The translations under genes and the position numbers were made by a program. From contig MNCI01009556.1 of assembly GCA_015680685.1 (NCBI GenBank), positions 188,001-228,574 of the forward strand: a stretch of DNA of 40,574 nucleotides, read 5' to 3'. The notes below the pieces were generated by a model. It saw only the letters and a list, made by a program, of their open reading frames with translations, ran no database searches and was not told the origin of the DNA. The stretch is from Gnetum montanum. Taxonomy: Eukaryota > Streptophyta > Gnetopsida > Gnetales > Gnetaceae. Below are positions 11,303-21,193 of the stretch, in pieces (the first letter of the stretch is position 1; every line of letters begins with the position of its first letter).

Positions 11303-11315
11303 TAAAGAGGGAGGA
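11303..11315 (+). other. Polypurine tract of element H
   Basis: TAAAGAGGGAGGA is followed by TGCTAATG, the likely LTR start. Purine-only tracts directly upstream of TG are typical of the 3' LTR junction. Confidence 0.5.
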
Positions 11316-11498
11316 TGCTAATGTGAACATTAGATAGGCCAATGTATCATCACTCTAATGATGAAATCTTCTCCTAGATTTTTGTCATAGTTGGGGTTGT
11401 TTTGAGCCTATTTTTATGAGTTTCTAAGATTCTTGAGTCAATGGAATCTTTTTTGGATGTTTCCAAAGGTTCTAGACCTTAAAACAAGTATATCTATT

Positions 11499-11556
11499 TT
11501 TTTCCCTAGTAGGTGAGATGTCTGCACTTTTTCCTTAGCAGGTGAGATGTCTCCAG
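11499..11556 (+). repeat. 29 bp tandem repeat in the element H U3 (2 copies)
   Basis: Two consecutive units share the skeleton TTTTTCC(C/T)TAG(T/C)AGGTGAGATGTCT. The motif AGATGTCT recurs near 11619 and 18264, and its complement AGACATCT near 18358. Confidence 0.7.
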
Positions 11557-11620
11557 CTAATCTTAGGCATCTCAGCTACATTAAAGAAATCTAAGTCCAA
11601 GCATATCCACTTCTTCTAAG

Positions 11621-11625
11621 ATGTC
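11621..11625. repeat. Target-site duplication of element 2, left copy (ATGTC)
   Basis: ATGTC precedes TGATGAGT at 11626 and is repeated at 18254-18258 after ACTCATCA. Confidence 0.88.
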
Positions 11626-12415
11626 TGATGAGTGATGAGGTACCCCTACACTGAACCATACGAATACGAGCGTTTCAAGAATGATTTAATCGAACTACAC
11701 AGATGGACTAGTTGTGGTATCTAGACAGTTATTCTTAGGTCGCAGTTCACTATTTTCCCACCTAGACTAGTATTATCTTTGTCACGTATGGTTTAGTCCA
11801 GAGTGTGGTGTATGATGTGTTACTACACTAATGCTACTCCTAGGTATGATGGTAAAGAATATTGACTAAACTAAAAAAGGGAGATAGAACCTAACTAGCC
11901 TATGTACAATGAGAATCCATTCCTTAATCATCGATACACATCTTGGACCTCATGCACAACTACTATTGGGATTACCAAGCACAAATCCTAAGTACGCTAC
12001 TAGGTTACCAAGTAGTCATACTTGAATGCTCGTGATTAAGTCGCACTCATTCTGTGTTTAACAAGAGTTTAGGGTAGAGAGATATTAACTAAGAAAGCAG
12101 TAAATAAAAATAACAATTAAATAAATAATTAAGCTAAGTGGATGCTAAAATGATGAAGTAATCTTGATCTTTATTTCCGATCATGTGCATGTTCAAGTAT
12201 GTCACACTCGAATAAGGATGCCATACATTTACAATCACCACACTGCAAGCATGCATTGAGAAATAATTCTAACTCTAAGAAGGAGAAACTACAAGAGTTT
12301 GGGTATGGAACTAAGTCTAAGTGCCTAGAATAGAAAAGGCCACCTCTTATTTATAGACATCGTGGATGTGATATCATGGCTATGATATCACAGCCAGCAA
12401 ATTCATGACTCATCA
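11626..12415 (-). repeat. 3' LTR of element 2
   Basis: Bounded by TGATGAGT (left, 11626) and ACTCATCA (right, 12408-12415). On the element strand it begins TGATGAGTCATG, has one GATATC palindrome unit (about 12369-12395) and a TATA box near 12346-12356. It is about 87 bases shorter than its partner, mostly because that partner has a tandem expansion in U3. Confidence 0.9.
12346..12356 (-). promoter_or_regulatory. TATA box of the element 2 3' LTR
   Basis: Minus-strand TCTATAAATAA is in the conserved U3 position just downstream of the GATATC unit. Confidence 0.6.
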
Positions 12416-12424
12416 TACCCCCAC
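12416..12424 (-). other. Polypurine-tract-like site of element 2
   Basis: Minus-strand GTGGGGGTA abuts the 3' LTR. It matches the site at 8491-8499 in element 1. Confidence 0.65.
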
Positions 12425-12597
12425 GACTGAATGAAAACTCATCCTCGAGTTAAAGTGAGAAAATCTCCATTGATTACATAGTGGATAGGTATGGGATTAT
12501 TCATTGACTAGAATGGATTCATGCCACAGTGTGGAGTCAGAAAAAAATTCAGATACAACACAAAATAAAATCCTATGATTACAAAATTGGATGGAAC

Positions 12598-13364
12598 TCA
12601 TGTAGTTCTTGGTGGTGGTGGCTCCTCCATGGGTGTCTTTTCCTTTTCTTGCGCTTCAAGTCTTGGGATTTGATTACATTGAAGTATGGCATAGATTTTC
12701 TCTTCTTGTAAGGCCTTGAGTGCCTTGGCGTGTGTGTAAGTTTGTGCTTGTGCCATAGAGGCAACCCATTCAGCCTTCTCTTTTTCTTCTGCCACCCTTT
12801 TATTCTCTATCAATAGTTTATTAAGTTTCTTAGTTCTGAAAGTGTCCAGCTGGTTCTGAGCAACCTTTGACCCTATATTCAAAAGGTTTAATACTTCTAA
12901 AATGGCCTGAATAGAGAAATCAATATCACACCACAATTGTTAACCATGGTTCCTTCTTATTTATTATGCCAAAATTGGTACATTTCCCCTAAGTAGCAGG
13001 CATCACTTTCAGAGAGGGTAGGCCATAATGGGAATCCTTTGAGGTGATCCCTAATGGCCTCTAGAGAAAATTCTATGAAAGGTCCAAAGTTTAATTCCAT
13101 GATCACTACAGTGAATATGGACCTTTCATGAATGGTCTGAACACAATCCTAGGGTGACGTGCGATATCCTCCCTATTTAGACACTGTAGCAGCTCCTCCA
13201 TCTGCCTAGCTTGATTGTACAGTAGCAGGGTCTTCTTGGTGCATACTAAATGATTTTTCTTCCTACTTTGCATGTTCTTCAGTAGGAACGTATCCTTCAC
13301 CTCTCCTAGGTTGTTTGATCACACCTTGAGCAAGACCTTCCTGTTGTCTCCGTTTCGGGACCAT
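12598..13364 (-). pseudogene. ORF2 relic of element 2, internally deleted
   Basis: The start MVPKRRQQEG is basic and begins downstream of a conserved TACTAAC (13387-13393 on the minus strand). It continues with frameshifts through ELNFGPFIEFSLEAIRDHL and PLWPTLSESDACYLGEMYQF, which match element 1. At about 12858 the frame jumps from GSKVAQ to NQLDTF, homologous to element 1 sequence 1.2 kb further on. The remaining 112-codon open stretch (12598-12936) is a coiled-coil-like segment (LLIENKRVAEEKEKAEW, then AKALKALQEE) ending KTPMEEPPPPRTT and a stop. Both the globular core and most of the coiled coil are missing. The product and function are unknown. Confidence 0.6.
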
Positions 13365-15250
13365 TTGCAATCAGACAGGGCCAATCGTTAGTAAGGTTGT
13401 TACCAAAGTTAGGTTATACCTTACTGATTTCCTTAATATATTTACTCTATTTCCATGTGATGTTAATTATTGAAAGAATATGTCCCAGAAAGATTATAAT
13501 GTTGAGTCCTCTTTACTTAGGTGGTTTCCAAATTTAATTTTCTGGTATAGCTAAGTGGATGAAATTATTTTTGACACATTTTATTCTTAATTTTACAACT
13601 AATTACCCTTAAATATGTCATTCAGGTGATGATGAATTTAAAAAACATTTATGCACTATTCTGCATGTGCCTCTCTCCCAGGACTAAGCTGAACACTCCA
13701 GGTTCAAGTAGGTTCAAACAAAATAAAAATCGGAGTACTAGCGAGCGAGTTATGGATATGAAAGTAAGGGACGTGCAATCGCAAGTCATAGAGAGGAATT
13801 TGAAAAACTTCCCCTATCTGAATAGTTGCAAATGATGTTGATTAGCATAGGGGGTTGATGTATATATATTTTCATCAAAGTTACGGCACTTACAAAATGT
13901 ACCAAATTTCTAATATTTTTTTTGAAATTAAACAATGTAAACTAAGGACATCTGGATGATTGTTAAAGGGTTCTAGGGTAGTTCAACTAGTTTTGAAGGC
14001 ACAAAAATTATGATGGTGTGGAATTTATCAATAAGGACCTCAGATGGTAGAGAAAAAGGCTATGTCATGGTTCATAGGAACATTGAATTGGAGGGATAGT
14101 AATAAGGGAAAGAAAATCATTGGCAATATGCCAAGGGTAATAAATGGTGTGTGGAAGATGGGTCATGAGTGAAAATTACAAAAATTACGGAAGTGGATCC
14201 TCCCCAATGTACGTCCATCGTTTAATGTCCTTGTATAACCACCCTTAAAAGTATCTGTGGGCACTAGAAGGGTTAAATGTAATCCGCACTAATTCCACAA
14301 AACACACACATGAAAATATCACCAGAATGAGGTAAGGATTCTATGCTACATGAGACACAAGTAACAATTACATGTACAAAGAGATGAGATGGGGTATAGA
14401 AGGGATCGTAGAGATTGGGACATGAGGTAACCAACCCAGGGCACAATGAATCCTGCATGAAAAACATGATTAACGTGTCATTAACCTGTCATTCCAAGAT
14501 CAGGACCAAGTCCATTCTCTAATCAATGACACCACATTGTTTCATCCTATGATGAGAGACTATGAGAGTACAAAAAAAAAGGCGTACGATCACTTGGCAT
14601 TTTATTCAACGGAGGAGTAATTTTTTTTTTTGCTTTTTGGCAATTTGCTTTTTTATTCTCTTTCTTCTTTTTTTTATTGCTAAATCTAGAGAAGCCACCA
14701 ACCATTAGGCATGGGTTCATGTCTTTCCAGTGGGACCCCCTAGAATAGCATTTGATTTTTGAGTACCCTTTTGATTACTCTTACTCCCATTTTTCGATAG
14801 ATCTACAAGCATCTTAGTACAACCACATTAGATGAAAACTCCCACAGATGTCACCAAAGAGAATCTACTAGTCCCCTTGATGTCACACCCTAATCATTCC
14901 CTCTTGGTTCATCCTTCTTCATTATGGGTACAATGAACACAAAATTAATTTTAAGTTTTAAGAATGTCAAGAATATCACTGTACCCTCGAAAAGAACCTC
15001 TTATTTGTAGAATGGATGAGTGGGTGTAATGGGCTCACTATCCAAATAATTGATCACTTGAAACCTGATAACATAGAACACACCTCAACCAATGAGCCAC
15101 ATGAGTGTCTTATTCCTAAATGAGATTACTTATGAAAAGATAAAAAGACAAAGAAAAAAAGATAAAACAAGAAATTGAAAGATGAAAACTGGAAAACAAA
15201 AATTGTAAAATTAATGAAAATGAAAAAATATTTATTAATCCTGCTTGTTA
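13365..15250 (-). other. Non-coding spacer between gag and ORF2 in element 2
   Basis: It is collinear with 3508-5511 of element 1, without supportable coding content. It holds AT-rich homopolymer tracts (for example 14571-14680). The short open frames on either strand here have no counterpart in element 1. Confidence 0.6.
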
Positions 15251-17235
15251 TTAAAATGAGGAATATCCCTCATAACTAAATAGTTGAGCATGGTGAGTAT
15301 TAACAAATGAAATTTGAGGATTCATGCATGTTGGAAATATTGGAACTTGGTCATACTTACCCCTTTGGGGTTCACACACCTGATTGTTGTAAGCGTAGTG
15401 GCGCAATTTATAAGATGTGGTTCCCTGATAAGGAGTTGATCCACTATGATACTTGAGATTATAAGATGGTATGCAAGGATCAGGGTGTCGCTCTCCATGG
15501 TTGTATTCATTTGGTCGTATGGTTGTTGGAGTGTTAATTGGTGGCCCTGATGAAGTAACATGAGGTGTTGGGTTTGAAGAGAAGGATGCATCACATTGTT
15601 GGACTTGTGCTGACTTGGAGGATGCAGTGGCCTTGGAATTATGTTTTCCTTTCCTATGGTTATTTCCAAAGAAGGGACACCTTTAATGTTGATGAGGTCT
15701 CTCACTTCTATTGGCAATAGTAGCATAGGTAACATTCAGGGATTGTTGCTATGGTGTAGACACCTTAGGAACAGTTGTTGGCGATGTAGAAGGAGGAAAA
15801 GGATGAGAATGCTGAAAATGAGGAGAACTGTGTGGTATACAAGGAGGTGATTATGTTGAGGACATGGGCTAATACTAGTGAACAGAATGATAATACAAAA
15901 AGATAGATTATGTTGGCCCAGTTGGGAAAATAGGATGTTGAACTAGATAAACATTTGGATTCGGAGTGTATGAAGGATGTCTTTAGTTTAGGGATGGATT
16001 CCCCCATGACTGGGATTGTTTCAACTATGATCAAACACAGTATCTCTGTATGAACTCTAGGTGTAACGTGTTTCCCCAATGCTCATATAAATGTAACAAG
16101 ATTGGGCATTGGCCCTTGGGGTGATCATACAGGAAGATGTTGCATTCATACGTATGATTGGCAGTTGAGCTCTTATTTTCCTCATTCCTTCTTTCTGAAT
16201 GTCTAATGATATTTTTTCTTACTTCCTAGATTTTCAAAACTCTATCTTTAATAATATGAATATATTCCCCACACTTTTTATGCATCCATTTCAACATCTT
16301 ATTGATCTTTGCCTCAACTTCTTCTAGTGATTGTTGTGTTGGAAAATATGGTTTTTCCTTCTTGAGATAGTTTGATTTCTCCTTTTTGTGAGTATGGGCC
16401 TTTGTTAAGTTGAGATTTTTGTCCCGTTGATTTTTTCAACACTCTCTCATCGAGCCATTTCTCCTTCTTCTTTTGCTACCCACTTAATAAGCTCTTGGAA
16501 TTGATGGGTTTGTAGTTCATATAGTTGACCTTGGGCATACATCCCTAAGGTCTCTCTTGTTTCATCACGAAGCCCATCAATGCTATGGTACATTAGCCTT
16601 TCATCAGAGAACTCATGGCCTGGACAATTGTTTAACAGTGCATAATATCTTTCTAAGGCCATGTCCAAGGGTTCATGTTGTGCTTGTTTCCACTCTTGGA
16701 TTTGTTTCCTCAAGGCTGACACTCTTGCATAGCTTTGATATCTTTTGTTAAAGATTTCTATCATTGTTGGCCAAAGTCATATTAAATTTGGTTTTAACGA
16801 TATGTACCATACTTTTTCTTGGCCAACAAGTGTCATAGAGAAGAGCTTGAGTTTTTTCCAATCATTATCAATGTTGTTCCATGTGCAGGCATCATAGAAG
16901 GCTTGTAAATGTTGATGCAGATCTAAGTCATAGCCTCTTAAGAAATGAGGGAAGTTGTATAAATCGAGCCTGGGTAGGCGGATCTCTTTACGATGCCTAC
17001 GGAAGATTCGAATACCCTCTTGTATTTACATTAAGATTGTAATGGCCAGTAGGGGTCCATCGTCATTGGGTAAGTTATTCTTTCATGAATTGGGATGATG
17101 TTGCCTTCGTTTATGTTTATAAGAAACCCCCACCTTGGGTTGCATACTCCAATCTTCACTATCATATAATTCATTGGTTCTCCAATGAATTTCCTCACTA
17201 GGTGTGGCATTATCGTAGTCTTGTAGGAGAGGCAT
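15251..17235 (-). pseudogene. Gag relic of element 2
   Basis: The ATG at 17235 opens MPLLQDYDNATPSEE, followed by IHWRTNELYD as in element 1. Core motifs are LPRLDLYNFPHF, YDLDLHQHLQAFYDACTW, EKVWYISLKP, then an open stretch (16447-16764) with MIEIFNKRYQSYARV, ALRKQIQEWKQ, LDMALERYYALLNN and IDGLRDETRETLGMY. The tail is Pro/His/Ser-rich and ends near HAQLFSYEGYSSF with a stop at 15251-15253. There are few stops for its length, for example near 17080 and 17030, so it is better preserved than gag of element 1. Retrotrans_gag assignment is by pattern; lineage near Athila/Tat is inference. Confidence 0.8.
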
Positions 17236-17357
17236 GGTTGTGCAATTGTGTGTGAATTTATATGTGAATTTTTATAATTATTTCTTTCTAAAATATATAT
17301 CGTTAATTCCTATACAACAACCTTTTATGATATAACTAATCTAGATAACTAGCACCG

Positions 17358-17375
17358 TCCCCAACAACAGCGCTA
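17358..17375 (-). other. Primer binding site of element 2, tRNA-Asp type
   Basis: Minus-strand TAGCGCTGTTGTTGGGGA lies one base inside the 5' LTR. It matches the expected tRNA-Asp site TGGCGCCGTTGCCGGGGA at 14 of 18 positions, and all four differences are transitions. Confidence 0.8.
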
Positions 17376-18095
17376 ATGATGAGTGGAGAGGTACCCCTAC
17401 ACTCAACCATATGAATACGAGTGTTTCACACATGATCTAGTTGAACTCCATAGATGGACTAGTTGTGGTATCTAGATAGTTATTCTTAGGTTGTAGTTCA
17501 CTATCTTTTTGCTTGGACTAGTATTAGCTTTGTCACGTATGGTTTAGTCAAAAGTGAGGTGTATGATGTGTTACTATGCTAATGCTACTCCTGGGTATGA
17601 TGGTAAAGAATATTAATTAAAGTAGAAAAGGGAGAGAGAACCTAACTAGCCTAAGTGCGATGAGAATTTGTTCCTTAATCATCTGTATGCATCTTGGACC
17701 TCGTGCATGACTACTACTAGGATTACGAAGCGTAGATCCTAGGTATGCTACTAGGTTACCAAGTAGTCACACTTGAACGCTTGTGATTAAGTCATACTCA
17801 TTCTACGTTTAACAAGAGTTTAGGGTAGATAGATATTAACTAAGAAAGTAGTAAATAAAAATAATAATTAAATAAATAATTAAGCTAAGTGGATGCTACA
17901 ATGATGAAGTAATCTCGATCTTTATTGCTAGTCGTGTGTGTCCATGTACGTCACACTTGAATAAGGATGCTGTACAATTACAATCACCACACTGTGGGCA
18001 TGCACTAAGAAATAATTCTAACTCTAAGAAGCAAAAATTGCAAGATTTTGGATAAGGAACTAAGGCTAAGTGCCTAGAATAGGGAAATCCGCCTC

Positions 18096-18106
18096 TTATT
18101 TATAGA
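18096..18106 (-). promoter_or_regulatory. TATA box of the element 2 5' LTR
   Basis: Minus-strand TCTATAAATAA lies directly downstream of the GATATC array. It would be the promoter for the gag transcript. Confidence 0.65.
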
Positions 18107-18117
18107 CATTGCGGTGG

Positions 18118-18236
18118 GCTGTGATATTGCATATGCAATATCACGGCAAGGCTATGATATCACAGCAAGGCTGTGATATCACGGCTATGATATCACAGCA
18201 AGGCTGTGATATCATGGCTATGATATCACAACCAGT
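18118..18236 (-). repeat. Tandem GATATC palindrome array in the element 2 5' LTR
   Basis: On the minus strand, roughly 33 bp units read TGTGATATCATAGCC, then (A/G)TGATATCACAGCCTTGC. There are two full copies and a partial one, followed by a separate palindrome around TATTGCATATGCAATA. The partner LTR has a single unit. Since both LTRs are normally identical at insertion, the copy number changed afterwards, by expansion here or contraction there. Confidence 0.8.
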
Positions 18237-18253
18237 AGATTCATGACTCATCA

Positions 18254-18258
18254 ATGTC
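18254..18258. repeat. Target-site duplication of element 2, right copy (ATGTC)
   Basis: Equal to 11621-11625. Removing the element restores AAGATGTCTT, a motif that recurs nearby in the host LTR. Confidence 0.88.
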
Positions 18259-19049
18259 TTCGTAAGATGTCTTAACTTTTTGCAAGACATATCCATCTAT
18301 TCCAATATTTCTCATCTAAGATTTGTAATCTTTGGGTGGAACATTTCAATCTTCTCCAAGACATCTTGTATGAATATGAAATAATTTTGTATGAATTTTT
18401 TAAATAAGTAAATTTTTAATTTAATAGAAAAAATGAAGGGATAGGAGGGAAGTATAAATAGACCTCTTAAGCCATTAATTGAGTTATGAGTATCTAGAGA
18501 GAGAAGATAGTGAAGAGATAAAGTCTTAGCTAAGTGACTTGCTTATCATTATTTTGAAAGTGTGATATCTTTATTTGAGTGTGGTGTGAGAATTGGATTT
18601 AATCTCTTGTCTATATTTGGGAATGTGTGCTTTATTTTAGCTATAAATTCTCCATTTGACTAAGAATAAATATTTTATTTTCTTTCTTATTTGAAATTGC
18701 TATTTTGTTACATTGAGAGAGCTTGGATTGTGGAAACCAAGGGAGTTCCTTATCAACTTCATTTTGATGGCTCCAGTAAGATGATAGTCTTCTAGTTCTC
18801 CAATAGGTTCTTGTTAAGATGAATCTAGTCTCTAAATCTTATCTCTAGTACCTAATGTTTTAGCTACTACTCTTGTATCTAATAGTGGATGTGGAACCTT
18901 CTATTAAAGCTTAAGTGGTGACTTCTCCTTTATCATCTCTAGCTAGGATGCTATGATGACACTTCAAAGGATATCATTGATATAGTATGTAACACCTTCC
19001 TTTTGTAGAGTTTTTGTATCAAGCATAGAAAAGGAAATATATTCCTACA
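18259..19049 (+). repeat. Element H 3' LTR, right part
   Basis: Continues the LTR begun at 11316. It has AGATGTCT/AGACATCT motifs, a TATA box at 18452-18460 (GTATAAATA), an AT-rich transcribed part, and a plausible end at ATTCCTACA (19041-19049). The right boundary is a guess from the CA end and typical LTR length, because the 5' LTR and the left target duplication lie outside the window. Confidence 0.4.
18452..18460 (+). promoter_or_regulatory. TATA box of the element H LTR
   Basis: GTATAAATA follows a purine-rich stretch (AAGGGATAGGAGGGA). It sits about 500 bases into the LTR once element 2 is removed. Confidence 0.5.
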
Positions 19050-20517
19050 CTTTTCTTTTTCTTTAAATTACTTTTCTATTTCTAACAAAACAAGTTGTAG
19101 TAGGTTGACTAGGAATCAACTACTAAGTGTTGTGCAGGATTTTGTTGAGAAGGATGTGAGTTTACCTGTTCATACCATTAGATTAAGATGGTATGATGCA
19201 ATCTTGAAATGGATTTTTATAACTTGAATAAGCTCACTGTATTTCTTCTTATCCATCCTATAGCATCATTGCATCCATTCCTTTTTTATTTTTTAAACTA
19301 ATTGTATGAGTGGCTAAACAACTTTTCTTCTCAAATTTTGGAGTCCCATGGTATTAGTAATGGCTTCCATCAAGTAGAGCATTATGATGTCCTTAATTAT
19401 GACTATCACATCTCCATGGTAGTTATTGTAGAAGAGATACATCTATCCCATGTATTATTTTTCATTTGTTGAAATGTTAAGCCATAAAGAAGATTTCTAT
19501 AATTAATCTCAAATATCATGAGGTGCAAACTCCAAGAAGAATCTAAAACTTGACTCTTGAAATACAAAACCTTCGAATCTCCTTATCAAATTTTGATAGT
19601 AGAATAAGGTGTCATAATTTTAAACAATGCTAAACTTTGTCTTTATTATTTTGCTAAGCTTTGTAAAGTCATGTAGATATTATAGTTTCTCTATTCTAAT
19701 ATTATGTATTAAAAGAAGGCCATAAATCCATGAAAAGAAAAATAATATAGCTTTGAAAACCATAGGAACAACAACATAGGAGAAAATATATAAAAAAGGA
19801 AAGAAAAACTTAATAGAGGATTTATAAGAAGTATGCTAAAATTGAAAAATCTTTTTCATTTTTCAAGCTATAAATATAGGCCATGGACCTCTCTTATAAT
19901 AAATTTTATCATTTTAAGTAATGAAGAGAGAATGTGTCTTTTCAAGATTTTCTTCCTTCATTCATGCATCATCCTCTATCTATTTGAAAGGACCTTCCAG
20001 TTTTCTGCAACCTCCATGAAGAGCAATCCTCTCTCTCATTCTTGTAGCCATGTTTTGCCAAACTTAAGCTCTTTCATGGCAGGGCGTAATCCATGATATT
20101 TCTTACAATCCTTATACCCAAATTCTCATATTATCATAATTACAAGTTCTCTCAATTCTTAGTCTTGCATCCTCATTCTCTCAAGAAATTTAATCTAAGA
20201 TGAAAAAGCTTAAGCATTTTAGAGATGCTCTATTTTCATGTTTTATGTCTATGTTTTGTGCATGCATCTTTCATATGAATATTGTAGTTTGAAATGTTTG
20301 TTTATATGCATGCTAATATATTTTAGGTTCAAAGACACTCTAAATCTAATGTTGGTACAATGCTTTTTTCTCTAACATGTTTAGGTATTTATGTATGATG
20401 GTTATGATGAATATTATGTTATATTTTGAAGTTCTTTTTACATTTTTACAGTCTATGTTTTTATGTAAAGAGTGGTAGACATAATTTACCATATATGCCC
20501 ACTACTTTCTTTGAAGA
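19050..20517. other. Unassigned AT-rich stretch with a TATA-like box
   Basis: No coding frame or known repeat that I can support. CTATAAATATAGG at 19869-19881 looks like a core promoter and lies about 860 bases upstream of the LTR end at 20729. The right half may therefore be the U3/R part of the element 3 5' LTR, although it does not resemble the 3' LTR there. Confidence 0.4.
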
Positions 20518-20729
20518 TTTATGAGTGACAAACATAAATGTGGAATTTGTTTAGATTTGATTCTAATCATTTATTTTCTTGATGATTTATTTACTTTTTA
20601 AACCATTCCTCCATAGGATATGACTTGTAGTTCAGTCATAGATGAGGTGACAATCTCTACAATGAAAGAAAGAAAGAAACAAAAATAAATTTTAAAGGTA
20701 TCCAGCATTGAATTTTTCCTAGCTTGTCA
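20518..20729 (+). repeat. 3' end of the element 3 5' LTR
   Basis: About 210 bases match 25413-25632 closely, including GTGGAATTT, CTTGATGATTTAT, GAGGTGACAATCTCTAC, a run of GAAA repeats and the terminal CTTGTCA. A primer site follows three bases later, which fixes this as the LTR 3' end. Upstream of 20518 the similarity to the other copy stops. Confidence 0.7.
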
Positions 20730-20732
20730 ATT

Positions 20733-20750
20733 TGGCACCATTGTCTGGGA
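20733..20750 (+). other. Primer binding site of element 3, tRNA-Asp type
   Basis: TGGCACCATTGTCTGGGA matches the expected tRNA-Asp site at 14 of 18 positions. It lies three bases after the LTR end CTTGTCA. Confidence 0.75.
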
Positions 20751-21188
20751 GGTTGGCAAGGTTAATCATCATTAACGGTTCAATATATTTTTTATTTTAT
20801 TAAATTTTTGAAAATAGTATACATTTTTTCCATTCCATTTTATTTTATTTTCTTTTGTTTTTAATGATCTCCCTTAATTATTTTGTTTGTACTAAAAAAT
20901 ATTGTTTTAAAAAAAGAAAATTATAAATTTTAATTACATATTATATATAATGAAGGAAAATCCAATAAAAATTTTACCTTGAAAAATTTAAAGGATAATA
21001 TAAAATAATACTTTTAGTTGGGACTATAAAGAATTTAGTAGCATCATGTCTGGAATGCAAAGGAGAAGGACAACTCCTCCTAACTTGAAATAGGTAGGTT
21101 TAAACCTAAAATCCAACTAAGGGTGAGCCTTAGATTAATAAGTGTCTTACACGTAATAAATTTCATTGTTTCAAAATAATATTGTTTG

Positions 21189-21193
21189 AGTAC
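21189..21193. repeat. Target-site duplication of the solo LTR, left copy (AGTAC)
   Basis: AGTAC precedes TGATGAGT and is repeated at 22066-22070. Confidence 0.9.

Larger units (their letters stand above)
11316..11625 (+). repeat. Element H 3' LTR, left part (interrupted by element 2)
   Basis: This is the U3 portion of an LTR starting TGCTAATGTGAACATTAG. It contains a 29 bp tandem repeat (11499-11527 and 11528-11556) with the shared core GGTGAGATGTCT. Element 2 inserted at ATGTC (11621-11625). The LTR resumes at 18259. The outer end is estimated at about 19049, giving an LTR of roughly 1.1 kb without the insertion. Confidence 0.55.
11626..18253 (-). mobile_element. Element 2: pol-less sister of element 1, minus strand
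   Basis: A 6.6 kb element with LTRs at 17377-18253 (5') and 11626-12415 (3'), primer site 17358-17375, gag 17235-15251, spacer 15250-13365, shortened ORF2 13364-12598, polypurine site 12416-12424 and target duplication ATGTC. It aligns with element 1 along its length. The main difference is an internal ORF2 deletion (junction near 12858) that removes what corresponds to about 6020-7215 of element 1, plus most of the C-terminal coiled coil. No pol motif was seen. It is inserted in the LTR of element H, in opposite orientation. Confidence 0.92.
17377..18253 (-). repeat. 5' LTR of element 2 with expanded U3 repeat
   Basis: Bounded by TGATGAGT (17377) and ACTCATCA (18246-18253). The U3 holds a tandem array of TGTGATATCA-type palindromes (18118-18236) upstream of a TATA box at 18096-18106. 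The rest aligns with the partner LTR at 11626-12415. Confidence 0.92.

Noticed and set aside
15322-15850. 137-codon minus-strand frame (15322-15735) and overlapping plus-strand frame (15641-15850) as separate genes
   Set aside because: The region is the Pro/His-rich tail of the element 2 gag. The collinear reading with element 1 runs in another minus-strand frame, and the plus-strand frame is its antisense.
18118-18236. CRISPR-like array
   Set aside because: Units are contiguous palindromic tandem repeats with no unique spacers, inside a plant LTR.
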